Notes under the pieces: model-generated
What the model was told of the DNA's origin: nothing
The model's input: only the letters and a program-made list of their open reading frames with translations
Database searches by the model: none
Origin: Eriocheir sinensis
Lineage: Eukaryota > Arthropoda > Malacostraca > Decapoda > Varunidae
Direction: 5' to 3'
NCBI RefSeq assembly: GCF_024679095.1
Contig: NW_026111675.1
Coordinates: 108,501 to 172,500, forward strand
Length of the DNA stretch: 64,000 nt
Shown: positions 46,384-57,318 of the stretch, in pieces
How positions within the stretch are numbered: position 1 is the first letter of the stretch
How the letters are laid out: every line of letters begins with the position of its first letter
Position numbers and translations under genes: made by a program

Positions 46384-47965
46384 ACAGCCTCCCTCTCGTC
46401 TCTCTTCTCTCCATCTCTTCTACATTCAGCCTCCCTCTCGTCTCTCTTCTCTCCATCTCCTCTACATTCATCTCCCTCCCTCCCGTCAGTAAGGTACACT
46501 CACACTCCCTCTCTCTTCTCTCCATCTCCTCTACATTCATCTCCCTCCCTCCCGTCAGTAAGGTACACTCACACTCCCTCTCTCTTCTCTCCATCTCTTC
46601 TACATTCATCTCCCTCCCTCCCGTCAGTAAGGTACACTCACACTCCCTCTCTCTTCTCTCCATCTCCTCTACATTCATCTCCCTCCCTCCCGTCAGTAAG
46701 GTACACTCACACTCCCTCTCTCTTCTCTCCATCTCTTCTACATTCATCTCCCTCCCTCCCGTCAGTAAGGTACACTCACACTCCTCTCTCTTCTCTCCAT
46801 CTCCTCTACATTCATCTCCCTCCCTCCCGTCAGTAAGGTACACTCACACTCCCTCTCTCTGACACCCCTCTCCTCAACATACATCTCCATCCCTCCCGTC
46901 AGTAAGGTACACTCACACTCCCTCTCTCTTCTCTCCATCTCCTCTACATTCATCTCCCTCCCTCCCGTCAGTAAGGTACACTCACACTCCCTCTCTCTTC
47001 TCTCCATCTCCTCTACATTCATCTCCCTCCCTCCCGTCAGTAAGGTACACTCACACTCCCTCTCTCTTCTCTCCATCTCCTCTACATTCATCTCACTCCC
47101 TCCCGTCAGTAAGGTACCTCCACACTCCCTCTCTCTTCTCTCCATCTCTTCTACATTCATCTCCCTCCCTCCCGTCAGTAAGGTACACTCACCTCCCTCT
47201 CTCTTCTCTCCATCTCCTCTACATTCATCTCCCTCCCTCCCGTCAGTAAGGTACACTCACACTCCTCTCTCTTCTCTCCATCTCCTCTACATTCATCTCC
47301 CTCCCTCCCGTCAGTAAGGTACACTCCACTCCCTCTCTCTCTCTCTCTCCATCTCCTCTACATTCATCTCCTCCCTCCCGTCAGTAAGGTACACTCACAC
47401 TCCCTCTCTCTTCTCTCCATCTCCTCTACATTCATCTCCTCCTCCCTCCCGTCAGTAAGGTACCTCCACACTCCCTCTCTCTTCTCTCCATCTCCTCTAC
47501 ATTCATCTCCCTCCCTCCCGTCAGTAAGGTACACTCACACTCCCTCTCTCTTCTCTCCATCTCCTCTACATTCATCTCCCTCCCTCCCGTCAGTAAGGTA
47601 CACTCACACTCCCTCTCTCTCTCTCCATCTCTCTACATTCATCTCCCTCCCTCCCGTCAGTAAGGTACACTCACACTCCCTCTCTCTTCTCTCCATCTCC
47701 TCTACATTCATCTCCCTCCCTCCCGTCAGTAAGGTACACTCACACTCCCTCTCTCTTCTCTCCATCTCCTCTACATTCATCTCCCTCCCTCCCGTCAGTA
47801 AGGTACACTCACACTCCCTCTCTCTTCTCTCCATCTCCTCTACATTCATCTCCCTCCCTCCCGTCAGTAAGGTACACTCACACTCCCTCTCTCTTCTCTC
47901 CATCTCCTCTACATTCATCTCCCTCCCTCCCGTCAGTAAGGTACACTCACACTCCCTCTCTCTCT
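46384..47965. repeat. 69-bp minisatellite, about 23 copies
   Basis: Each unit runs CTCCATCTCCTCTACATTCA, TCTCCCTCCCTCCCGTCAGT, AAGGTACACTCACACTCCCT, CTCTCTTCT. The minus strand reads MNVEEMERRERECECTLLTG then GRE without stops. Several units carry 1-4 base deletions that shift the frame (around 46790, 47190, 47320, 47380 and 47625), so a protein is unlikely. On the plus strand every unit has a long pyrimidine run followed by CAG, resembling a 3' splice site. Confidence 0.96.
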
Positions 47966-48619
47966 TGCAGCATCACTCATCTTTCTTCCCTCCATCTCTT
48001 CCACCCATTCATCTGTGTTTCTCTCTTCCTCTTTCGCATCCTCCCTCTCATCTTTTCCCTCTCCCCTATTTCCATCTTTTCTTCTCCCTTTCTTCCGCCA
48101 TCAAGCACCACTCATCCTCCTTCCCTTCCTCTCTTCCTCCCTCTCTCTTCTGTCTTCCTCCTTCTTGGTCTCTCGGCGCAAGAAAATAATAAAAAAGAAA
48201 GCATCGGTAGCGTGACGAAACAGGAAATGGTTCTTATAATCATTTGTAGTTGTTTTATTTATTTTGTTTTTTTTCTAAGAATTATTTGACTTTTTTAGTT
48301 TGTTTTGTTCGAGCAGTCATTTGTCAATGTCTATTCTTGTATTTATTTTTAATTCCTCAGTTTTTTTGTTCCTTTTGTTATTCTCCACAGCGTGGTTTGA
48401 GTGTTTGTGATTTGTGTCTTAGCTGTCGTTTGTCTCGGCCCATTCTTTGATTCATTTTTTCTATTTTTTTGTATTGGTTGATGTACATTAATTAGCGAGC
48501 ACTCAGTCTTCTCCATCTTTTATCTGCCTCGACGTGTAAACACAGCAAAAGATAAAAAAAGACTCGTTTCATTATTAACGCGGCGAGCTAATGGCATGAA
48601 TTACTGCAGTGTTTTTGTT
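47966..48619. other. pyrimidine-rich then T-rich spacer
   Basis: To 48175 it is CTTCCTC-rich; then AT-rich sequence with T runs. No gene recognised. Confidence 0.6.
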
Positions 48620-48962
48620 TTCTTCAGTTCTGTCGGTCATATCCTGTCTGTCGGTCAAACACTATCTCTGCGAAGCCCTTTTTTTCTTTTTTTACATGGC
48701 CATAGCACCGGTAGCCTCGCTCTCCTTTGGGGTAGTAGTGGACGGCCGTGATATCTGACTCTTGCTTGGCCCATGCTGGCCCCCGGTGCTCCTCTTGGCT
48801 GGAGTCGGTGAAGTAAAGGTAAATTATAGATCTGGGGCAGCACGTAGGTAACCTTCCGCCACTTGACGATGGTTGAAAATTGTCAGCGTCTTGCGATGGG
48901 ATTTGAACCCGGGTCCTCGGGATTACCACATCCACGCTGACCACTCGGCCACCGCCTCCCCA
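48620..48962 (-). mobile_element. tRNA-derived SINE
   Basis: Minus strand. The head GGGGAGGCGGTGGCCGAGTG begins at about 48961. The A box TGGCCGAGTGG (48941-48951) and B box GGGTTCAAATCCC (48898-48910) match the RNA polymerase III internal promoter of tRNA-Ser/Leu-like genes. A body of about 240 bp continues to a T-rich stretch near 48680 and ends near 48620. The body length and lack of a complete tRNA fold indicate a SINE. Confidence 0.75.
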
Positions 48963-49025
48963 ACATGTTTGCCGTAAGCATCTCGATAGTTAGACCTTCT
49001 GCGACCCTCTTTTCGCAATTTCCCG

Positions 49026-49029
<4 letters not shown>

Positions 49030-49094
<65 letters not shown>
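49030..49094. repeat. (GA)n microsatellite
   Basis: About 32 GA units, 70 bp to the right of the SINE head. Confidence 0.97.
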
Positions 49095-49098
<4 letters not shown>

Positions 49099-49635
49099 CC
49101 TAATTGTAGTTTTATTACAAACTAACGCAGAAAAAACCCGCAGAGTCTACAAGATTTCAGTCCTAGTAATAACTCTTAACCATTGCCCTTCCTTCATATC
49201 CATATCTTGCTGTCGCCATCTTTTATTTAACTTGATGAATGCCCTTGTCCTGAAGTGCCTGGGGATTTGGACCGCTCCGTCTGACATCAGTTTCACAAGT
49301 GATGCTAAATCTCTGCACTTGCTTATTTTTTATCAACTTGGCTTTTTCAGCTTCAAATCGCGAGTTCGTGTACCTCCATTGATGTCACTCTACTGATGTA
49401 CCTCCATCCACCCTTCAAGAAAGCCTACTGGCGCTTTAGGGCAAACGTAAAAAAAAAAAAAGCAGGACAGAGCGATTATGACTTTGTGTCTGTTTTCTTA
49501 CCTTACTTTTATTTTTCCCTCGATTGTCCCCTCTACTCTAAGAAGTATGAAGCTACAAGTAAGTAAATACAACGAGAAGAAATATAGATATCGAAGCAAG
49601 ACAACACCACCCTGGCTTCAAATCTGATAGACTCT
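49095..49635. other. spacer, possible SINE or LINE scrap
   Basis: A 13-A run at about 49450, after GGCGCTTTAGGGCAAACGT, may be the tail of a retroposed fragment. No coding motif. Confidence 0.4.
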
Positions 49636-49905
49636 GCGGGATTTCCATACATCAGTTCAAATTTCTACCTGCGACAGTTAGAATACAGCTACAACTGCGT
49701 ATAAACAAGTTAGAACATACATCCGAGCCGCTATTACACACCAACGCTGCCGGCTCTCACATACGCAGCTATTTTCATACAGTAGTTAATTTTGTACCGG
49801 CGACTGTAAATTCTAACTACAACTACGTGAACACAACAAATTAAAACACACTTCTGACTCACTAATAGACACAACAACATCACAGCCGGCTCTCACATAC
49901 GTCAT
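49636..49905. repeat. 136-bp diverged tandem duplication
   Basis: CCGGCTCTCACATACG recurs at 49750 and 49886, and upstream phrases pair as well: ACCTGCGACAGTTAGAATAC with ACCGGCGACTGTAAATTCTA. The two copies are about 70% alike. Confidence 0.75.
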
Positions 49906-50089
49906 TACTCGGCTCTAAGTCACTCCCTCGCCTGTGTTTATGATGACAGAGACGCATAGCTGCTAAGCGCGTTACTCATTATAAAACACGGAATTGTCAC
50001 CCCGTTCGGGAGAGGAAAAGCAGCTGCGTGGTGCCCGTCCGTTGATGCCTCTGCCCTGGCCGCTCCGTGAGTCATGGGGGAGTGCATCA

Positions 50090-50400
50090 TGCTAGCGGCG
50101 TGCTGGCTACAGGTGGTGCTTTATGTCGAGCCATTAAACTGTTTACATGCGCGTGTTATATTAATCTTTCCATTTATTTGTTTAGCTGTTTATAGGTATG
50201 GCGTGATGGGCGGCTATTGCATGTGGCTGGTGTTTTATGTGTGGGGATTAGAATGTTTAGCTGTGCGTGTTTTTGGGGTGTTTATTTATTAGTTTATTTG
50301 TTTGGTTATGTTTTAGCGGCGTGTTGGTTTCTAGTGGGGGTCGTTTCATGAGGAGTCGTTCAAATGTTAGCTGTTTTATTTATCTATTTACTTGTTTCTG
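50090..50400. repeat. 112-bp diverged tandem repeat, three copies
   Basis: Copies begin near 50096 (GCGGCGTGCTGGCT), 50210 (GGGCGGCTATTGCATG) and 50321 (GCGGCGTGTTGGTT). Each continues through a TTTATGT/TTTCATG segment to a TGTTTA/TGTTAGC and a TTTATTTGTTT-like end. It is old and strongly diverged. Confidence 0.6.
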
Positions 50401-50869
50401 TTTCTTGTGTTCCCTCTTATTTATCTTCCAATGGCGTCTTGATCACTAAAACTTTTTCTCATATATGTATTTAACCTTTTTTTCCGTCACTTTCTTTCCC
50501 TTTTTCTTTATAATCCTTCCTTCCTCTCTTCATTTTTCTTTTCTTTCGTTCTTTTCGTTTCATTTTCTTATTTTCTTTCTTTCATTCCCTCCTAATTTTT
50601 CCCCCTTTTCTCTTTTTTTTTTCTATTGATATGAGTTTTTTCCTTTTGTTGCGTCGCGAAGGTGCAGAAAAACAGGACAAATTACTCTCCTTCAATATAC
50701 ACACCGTTCTGCCCTTCCCCTCCTTTCCCCTCCCCTATCGTCTGTCATTCTCGAGGCTGAATTATACATTATGAATACATTATACATGAATTATCAAGGT
50801 GGCAGCAGTATGTCATAAGAGTTGTGTGGAACTGCCGGGGAGGGAAGAGGGGAACACTGCTGTGGTTAA
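50401..50869. other. T/C-rich spacer
   Basis: TTTCTTTTC-rich sequence without a recognised gene. Confidence 0.6.
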
Positions 50870-51540
50870 CCTATTCTGTGTACCATGTCATCCTTGGCCA
50901 TAAACACACCCACAGTACATTTCCAGAGATATAAGAAGTCTGCAGAAGCCTAATGAACGTACACTAACCATTTTTAGCCTATTCTGTATCATTTTTGTCC
51001 ATAAACTCACCTACAATACCTTCCCAGAGATATTAGGAGTCTGCAAAAGGCCTAATGAGCGTGCACGAACCGTTTCTTAACCTTTTCTCTGCACCATGTC
51101 ATCCTTGGCCATAAACACACTTACAATACCTTCCCAGAGATATTAGGAGTCTCCAAAAGGCCTAATGAACGTGCACAAACCGTTTCTTAGCCTTTTCTCT
51201 GCACCATGTCATCCTTGGCCATAAACACACCTACAATACCTTCCCAGAGATATTAGGAGTCTGCAAAAGGCCTAATGAACGTACACGAACCATTTCTTAG
51301 CCATATCATCCTCGCCCGTAAAAAACACCGCCAGTACCCTGCCTTTCCAGAGATATAAAGTGTCTGCAAAAGGCCTAATGAACGTACACGAACTATTTCT
51401 TAACCCATTCTGTGTACCATATCATCCCCTTCATAAACACACCTACAGTACCTTTCCCTTTATACTCTCAGTCTCATTTGCCGCGATCACAAGGGTACCG
51501 CTGAGCTCGTTCCACTCACCCACTTCCATATCCAGTTTTC
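50870..51540 (-). repeat. 110-bp tandem array derived from a CR1 3' end
   Basis: CAGAGATAT(T/A)AGGAGTCTGC-type blocks recur at 50924, 51025, 51135, 51245 and 51348. Each is followed by AAAAGGCCTAATGAACGTAC, then TTTCTTAGCC, CCATGTCATCCTTGGCCATA and ACACACCTACAATACC. The words AGGAGTCTGCAAGAGGCC and ATCCATGGC occur in the same order in the CR1 3' UTRs at 7330 and 45700. After the last copy (51480-51530) sequence resembling the adjacent CR1 coding end (CGTTCCACTCACCCAC) appears once. Thus the 3' UTR part of one CR1 copy has been tandemly amplified. Confidence 0.75.
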
Positions 51541-52094
51541 CTCGCTCTCCACGCACCAAATAGTCCGCCGTACCCATTTGCGATACAGGTCTTGAGGTCC
51601 CGGTGGAGTATAAGAGTGTTTTACGAGCGTCTCATTGTCCGTAGTCTTCGTCCATAAAACAAACAAACAAAAAGCATGTACACGTGGATGGTTGGCTGGC
51701 TGTGTGCGCGTGCGTGGCGTGTACAGGTGTGTGTGTGTGTGTGTGTGGGGTTGTGATGTCAGAGAGGGAGGGGTAGAGGGGGGTGGAGGATTTATTTAAG
51801 GGTAGGGTATATACTGTGTTGATATTTCTTTGAAGCTAGGAGGAAGGGAAGAAACAGAGGAAGGGGAAATGAAAGAAGGAATTAAGAAGGAAAGGAGGAA
51901 GGGAGGGAGGAGGAAGAAAGAAGCAATGGAGGAGAAGAGGAGGGAGGAAAGAAGGAAGGAAGGAAGGAAGGAAAGGAAGACGGGAAGAAGGGAGAAGGAA
52001 AGATCTGGTGCTGGGCGTGGCATTGTCATACGCAAGGGAAAGTTTTTTGATCCGAATTCATACGAGAAAAAAATATAGTGATTAATGAAGTCTT
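51541..52094 (+). other. spacer with (GT)n and purine tract
   Basis: A (GT)11 run lies near 51726-51747 and a GGAA/GGAG-rich purine tract at 51836-52010 whose Lys/Glu/Arg frames are compositional. No gene. Confidence 0.7.
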
Positions 52095-52560
52095 ATCCAT
52101 CAACCTTAAGACATGGATGCAACAAAAGGGTACGAGAGAAGTGGATGACGACTAAAGTGGAGCGGATGAACCATATGGTGGAACTAGATGTCAGGGAGGG
52201 CGAACGAGAGAGGAAAGAGGAAGAGGAAGGGGCGTGGTGGGTGACATACTAAGGACATGGATGCAAGAAGAGGGTGTAGAAGAGATGGATGAGAGCTAAA
52301 CTAGACCTGGCTGAACCATATTGTGAGGCTGGATGTCTGAGTGGGCGAGGGGGAGAGAAAGAGAGGGGAGAGAGGGGAGAGGAAGGGGCGTGGTGGGCGA
52401 CATACTAAAGACATGGATGCAAGAACAGGGTGAAGAAGAGATGGATGAAGACTAAACTAGACCTGGCTGAACAATATAGTGAGGCTGGATATGTGAGAGG
52501 GCGAAGGAAGAGAGAGTGAGGGAGGGGGAAGAAGGAGGAGGAAGAGAGAAAAAGGGGGTG
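52095..52560 (+). repeat. about 150-bp tandem repeat, three copies
   Basis: ACATGGATGCAA starts copies at 52111, 52255 and 52411. Each includes GAAGAGATGGATGA(A/G)GACTAAA and a GGCTGGATGT/GTGAGAGGGCGA block, ending in an AGAGAGAGG-rich segment of variable length. The last two copies are much closer to each other than to the first. Confidence 0.85.
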
Positions 52561-53179
52561 ACATACTAACCCACTCGCTGGCACTTCTGAGCTGATTCAC
52601 TTTCAGTAACCGGCTGGAGGTCTGGCACTGGCACGCTGGAAGGAGGAGGAGAGTAGGCAGCCAGGCGAGCGGACGGGCAGGCAGGCGGGGCACTCGTCAC
52701 CAGGGTTGGAGTAATTACACTTGAAAAAAATAATTACAGTTACAATTACAATTACTTTTTCATCCTGTCTGTCTGCTGTTAGTGTACCATAGTTTTCCTC
52801 CTCGCCCTCATCATCATCATCACAATAATCATCACAATCAGTCAATATTAGTCCACTGTTCCTCATCTGTTGCTCTCTGCTGTTAGTGTACCATCATTTT
52901 CATCCTCTCCCTCCTCCTCCTCCTCCTCCTCCTCCTCTTCCTCCTCCTCCTGCTCCTCCTCCTCATCATCATCACAGCCATACACTTAATTCACCATATT
53001 CCATTTTATCTATTGTTAGAGTACCCCATCCACTTCATCCACCTCCAGCAAAGGCTCTAATAACTATCCCTATTTATTTCTCTGTCTGTCCTCCTCATTA
53101 TTTTCATCATCTTCATCATTACTCATTATCACATTCATGATCAAAATCAGCCACTAATTATCTCCACTATTATCCATGT
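52561..53179. other. spacer with (TCA)n and (CTC)n
   Basis: CATCATCATCATCAC at about 52808, a CTC run at 52905-52970, and a recurring CTGCTGTTAGTGTACC phrase (52770, 52882 and then the next array). Frames are compositional. Confidence 0.7.
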
Positions 53180-53529
53180 CACTCTCTCTGCTGTTAGTGT
53201 ATCCCATCCAGCTCCATCCAACCCCAGCAAAGGTTCTAATAAGTCTCTCTATATGTCTCTCCCTGTAGTGTTAGTGTACCCCATCCAGCTCCATCCAACC
53301 CTAGCAAAGGTTCTAATAAATCCCTCTATATGTCTCTCTCTGTAGTGTTAGTGTATCCCATCCAGCTCCATCTAGCTCACCCCAGCAAAGGTTCTAATAA
53401 GTCTCTCGATCTGTCTCTCTCTGTAGTGTTAGTGTATCCCATCCAGCTCCATCCAACCCTAACAAAGGTTCTAATAAGTCTCTCGATCTGTCTCTCTCTG
53501 TAGTGTTAGTGTATTCCATCCAGCTCCAT
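53180..53529. repeat. 77-bp tandem repeat, 4.5 copies
   Basis: GTTAGTGTA occurs at 53193, 53270, 53347, 53428 and 53505, each followed by (T/C)CCCATCCAGCTCCATC. Spacings are 77, 77, 81 and 77 bp. The final partial copy runs straight into the LINE C-terminus at 53530, so the array grew at the edge of that LINE. Confidence 0.93.
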
Positions 53530-53628
53530 CCAGAAGTGGTTAGCGCAGAGAGCATCAACTCATTCAAGAAACGTATTGATCGCCACTTTGCTGCATCGGG
53601 AGTGAACAGAACGTATATCCAAGAGTAG
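53530..53628 (+). pseudogene. LINE ORF2 C-terminus fragment
   Basis: The last 32 codons of a non-LTR ORF2 read PEVVSAESINSFKKRIDRHF then AASGVNRTYIQE and TAG at 53626. The Pro-Glu-Val-Val-(x)3-(S/T)-(I/V)-N-x-FK-(x)-RLD pattern is the standard end of CR1/L2/Jockey-like reverse transcriptases. Nothing further upstream remains apart from the 77-bp array. Confidence 0.65.
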
Positions 53629-54415
53629 GTGCACAAGTGCTTTAATCCTTCCCTGCAAGCCACTTCTATGGCAAACGGTGTTAGGAATTAGGTCAATTAA
53701 CCAGGGGATTAGACAAATTAACTATTTCCCTTATGAACTAGTCTCGGGCCAAGAGTTCAAGCCAACTAAGAGTGTCGTCTGAGCTCAAATAAGCCTTGGA
53801 TGGTACTTACATGCTTCGCTCATCGGCTCCCAGACCGAGACAGTATCACCGTATTCACTGCCTGAAGACTAAACACATTTACAATCAAAGGAATAACGTG
53901 GTTGGCTTTTGGCCCACTACATCACCTGCTCTCTAGCAAACAACACCTTCAGCGCTTCGCCCCACACTAACTCGCGACAGTGCTGACTTAAACTTAGTCC
54001 CGAGGACAACAGGACTCCTCCAAAACTTAATTCAAGAGACCACTACTTTTGAAACCCTTCGAAAGATAAGTGCTTCCTACAGTGATTACAAATAGATATT
54101 ACTATTAGGCCTGTTAGGATTATCGTTGCAACGATAGGAGGTGCTTGTAGGGGAAAGCCCGGCACCCCTGATGAATTAGTGGTAAGTGGTTTGTGTGTCT
54201 TTTTTGTGGAGTTGTCGTGGTGCAGTTCTAGTGTCTTGCGAGAAACATAACCGTTGGGTACGGCGAATTCACTGTATCACAACATATTTTCAAAAGTAGT
54301 GCAATATTTTCAAAAGAAGTGAGTAACTACATCAACTGCTCTTTGCTAGATTCAGTTGAATTTAGCAAAGAGTACAGCCGTGTTAGTTCATCCCCTGAGG
54401 CAGCATAAAGTAAAG
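53629..54415. other. unique DNA, possible 5' LTR region of BEL/Pao
   Basis: Candidate LTR starts TGTTAGGAATTAGGTCAATT (53680) and TGTTAGGATTATCGTTGCAA (54114) are of the TGTTAG type seen in some BEL/Pao LTRs. No matching 3' LTR lies in the window, so neither can be confirmed. No gene recognised. Confidence 0.3.
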
Positions 54416-54668
54416 ATGAAAGTGTTACTGTTTGGTCATTCTTATGTATACGTGATCTGTCTCGGTTTAGGAGTTGGGACCACGAGTTGGTTCTAGCAAA
54501 CGGGTTCAGAGATCGGGTGATATGAGTTGCTTAATGGTACTTCGACCCTTCCTCCTCGACCACCCTCAGTATTTCAGGGATGGCGTTCACCTGCGAGGAA
54601 CTGGTTTGGAGAGGTACAAGGATGCAGTCTTGGGTGGTTTAAGATACGCCCTTGAAAACCAGCACTAA
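54416..54668 (+). pseudogene. SGNH-hydrolase-like remnant
   Basis: The ATG at 54416 opens MKVLLFGHSYV, the first SGNH block with its catalytic Ser in GHS. A frameshift leads to RDLSRFRSWDHELVLANGFR (about 54449-54508). A large middle part, including the Gly and Asn blocks, is absent. The end reads QYFRDGVHLRGTGLERYKDA, with the Asp-x-x-His of block V, and TAA at 54666. Similar esterase domains occur in LINE ORF1 (compare 10261-10470), so this may be a retroelement remnant rather than a host esterase. Confidence 0.55.
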
Positions 54669-54870
54669 GTAGTTGACCCCCAACTGCCCGTGGCATTATT
54701 CAGTTGAATAGCTGGTGGTAATTGAGGCCAACTAGCCGGTCCAGGACTGCCTCCTTGTACAGTTAGGGTCTCTCTTTTTTATAATTGCCCTTTTAATTGA
54801 AACCACCCTATTAAGCAAACCCTTTAAGATTGTTTATATAAATATTGAGCTTGCTTCTATATTTGCAACA
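54669..54870 (+). other. leader region before BEL/Pao gag
   Basis: Unique AT-rich sequence of 200 bp preceding the gag start. No primer binding site could be assigned. Confidence 0.35.
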
Positions 54871-56363
54871 ATGGATTCAAAGCTAAACCCTGAGTAAACA
54901 GCCACCCTAGTAGTAGTTAAAAACTCTGTTCCCCAAGAGATAATTAAGACCCTGAGAAGGAGCAGGGGAATCTTTAAAAGAAAAATAACACTCCTTCTTA
55001 AGCAATTGAAAGAATTAACTCAGATCCCTTGACACCCTCCTTAAGTAAGAGCTTGACCAATAAAATAGAATTAGAAATGGCACAAGTGAGACACTATGAT
55101 GACACAATAAATAAAGTAATGGATCAAACAGACCTTGAAAGTAAGAATGAAACTTACTATGCCTCAGAGTTGGAAGATCAAATGAATTTCTCACTATAGA
55201 TTGAAATATAATTAGATCGGTATGTTGAGCTAAATAAGGATCAGGATTTAAGAGGTGCTCAAAGTGATATTACTTCACAGAATCTGATGCAGTTTATGTC
55301 ACAGATGAATTTTAGTGCAGGTAAGCCTCCCCCATTGAATTGTGGAACATTTTCGGGAAAGGGGAAGGACAAGTTTGCTTTTAATACCTTTTTTAACCAA
55401 TTTAATAATGTGATTGGGACGAGAAAGCATCTGACTGATGTTACCAATCTAGCCTATTTAATTGGCTATTTGAGAGATTATGCTCTCTCTGTAGTGAAAC
55501 ATTTATCCATAACGGATGCTAATTACAAAACAGCCGTCCAAATGCTGGAGAAAGAATTTTTAGACAAAGAATTCATTATTGATGAAACTTATAAGAATAT
55601 AATGAAATCTTATCCTAGCTCTTCATTTGACCCTGAATATACTTCCACCAAGATCTTCATAAATGAGATAAGGGCCTATTTAGCCGAGTTAAAGACTCAT
55701 GGCCTTAACTTTCTGGAGCCAGACTCAGCTGGTCATTCCCGTATCAGCCACATCATCTTTGACAAATTGCCAGCAACAGTAAAAAGGGAATTCATTCGTC
55801 TTCTATCCAAGAATTACCCCACCATAACTGATATCTTTGAAAATTATCACAGAGTTCTCACCACTCTGAGTAAAACTTGTTCAGTAAAGCCTAAGAATTT
55901 TAATAAAGGCAACAATAAGCCCTCCTCAGGTGAAAACAAACCGCCAATGAAGGCCAGAGAAACCCAAGCCCCAAAGGGTACACTCCAAAATTACAAATCC
56001 TTCTCCACAGAATTAACTTGTAAGTTATGTGGGGCTGGTGGGCATTCTTTGGGCCAATGCTCGAACTTTACCAACTTGGAAGCCAAAATTGCCCGACTAA
56101 AAGAATTATCTATGTGTACCAGGTGTGCTGGTTCGGGGCACGATGAGAACAGCTGTTATGGAAAACAGGGTAAACTTAGATACCAATGCAGAGTCTGTCG
56201 GTTCAAAGAACATATTACACCCTTGTGTCCCTCGGCCGACAAGAAAGATAAAGCTAAACCTCAAATTAACAAATATAAGCTTGTGCCTGGCTCAAAGAAG
56301 TTTCGACTCTTGCCAATTGCTGCCAACGATGACTTTAACTTTAAAGAATGGCAGAAAGAGTAG
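54871..56363 (+). pseudogene. BEL/Pao gag with three zinc knuckles
   Basis: Gag would form the particle and bind element RNA. The probable start is the ATG at 54871, but TAA at 54895, a frameshift near 55026, TAG at 55197 and TAA at 55209 break the N-terminal quarter. From 55215 it is open: capsid-like region with PPPLNCGTFSGKGKDKFAFN, LIGYLRDYALSVVKHLSITD and FDKLPATVKREFIRLLSKNY (the conserved Pao gag domain), then CKLCGAGGHSLGQC, CTRCAGSGHDENSC and CRVCRFKEHITPLC, three CX2CX4HX4C knuckles. The frame ends with TAG at 56361, after a frameshift near 56325 that moves the protease to another frame. Several stops differ from Gln codons by one C-to-T change. Confidence 0.88.
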
Positions 56364-57070
56364 AAAGGTTAGGTGCCTTGTTGATACCGGAAGCCAAAGA
56401 TCATATATTTCGGAAACCGCTGCCAAAGACCTTTGCCCAGATGTGAATAAATTGTTTTCCCTACATTGCGATATTGGAACCTACATTGGTGCAGAAACAA
56501 AAAGTTTCAAACAAATGGCTACAGGGATTAAATTAGAAGATCGATTCACTTTTGTTCCCTTATTGGTGGACAAGACCTTGGACATTAATTTTTACGTTCC
56601 AGGGATGAACGCAGTCATTTGCAAATTCAAGGAAAATAACATAAAATTGTTGGATGAACACTTCTATGAGGCCAAGAACCATGAAACTATCCAAGTTGAT
56701 ATGCTGCTAGGCATTGACATACTACAGTCTATGTCATCAGTGTCCTGGCAAGAGAAATTAGGAGGTAAATGTTTAGTTATGCACAACAAAGTAGATCCCA
56801 TTGGAAATGTATTTAACTTTTTGAGTCCAGCAGAACAACAATTTGTTATGCGTCTCCTAACAAAAAAGGATGAGAAAAACCTATGCAACAAAACTAAAAC
56901 AATGGTAAATGCCGTTTTGGACCCTATAAAATTATATTTCAACCCACTTGATCACCTTCTAGAGGACACGGAAGTGGACAATGGACTGGAACATCTTTTT
57001 AGTCTCGAGTCCTTAGGAATTAAAACCACTGATCAAGACCTATTGTCCCTAGAAAGCGAGCAAATAAAGC
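56332..57070 (+). pseudogene. BEL/Pao aspartic protease and linker
   Basis: Retropepsin that would cut the gag-pol polyprotein. The frame opens near 56332 as TLKNGRKSRKVRCLVDTGSQ, with DTG at about 56386 as the catalytic motif. KLEDRFTFVPLLVDKTLDIN follows, then the flap-distal DMLLGIDIL block near 56700. A linker rich in Leu and acidic residues follows (LLTKKDEKNLCNKTKTMVNA, DQDLLSLESEQIK). The sequence is open with no internal stop and is interrupted at 57070 by the LINE. The reading frame of the last codons resumes at 60393 past the LINE. Confidence 0.88.
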
Positions 57071-57318
57071 GGCTGGAGTAGGTAGGAAGACACCTACCGA
57101 GCGGGCGCAAGCCACTCCCGGTGAGGTATATATGGGAGGTGAGAAGGGAGCTGAAGCCCTCCAAAGACCCTTCCCATGTCCTCACTAACCGTTTCCCTAT
57201 TGTCTCACCAACACCGGAGAGTAGTTCAGCATGCTCTCTAAAGACAGATCCTCTCTCTATCCACACCACACCGCATTCACACAACATATACACCTTTTCC
57301 CAAAATTAAAATTTCAAA

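Noticed and set aside
46364..47918. Glu/Arg-rich 23-residue repeat protein on the minus strand
   Set aside because: Several unit-internal indels break the frame and there is no start or non-repeat domain.
48880..48962. tRNA-Ser or tRNA-Leu gene on the minus strand
   Set aside because: A and B boxes are good, but the sequence continues as a 240-bp body with a T-rich end and no acceptor stem pairing was found. It was called a SINE.
50074..50449. Hydrophobic frames resembling small membrane proteins
   Set aside because: The region is a diverged 112-bp tandem repeat rich in T; hydrophobicity is compositional.
53680..54410. 5' LTR of the BEL/Pao element
   Set aside because: TGTTAG-type starts exist, but no repeat of the sequence is found at the 3' end within the window, so no LTR could be defined.
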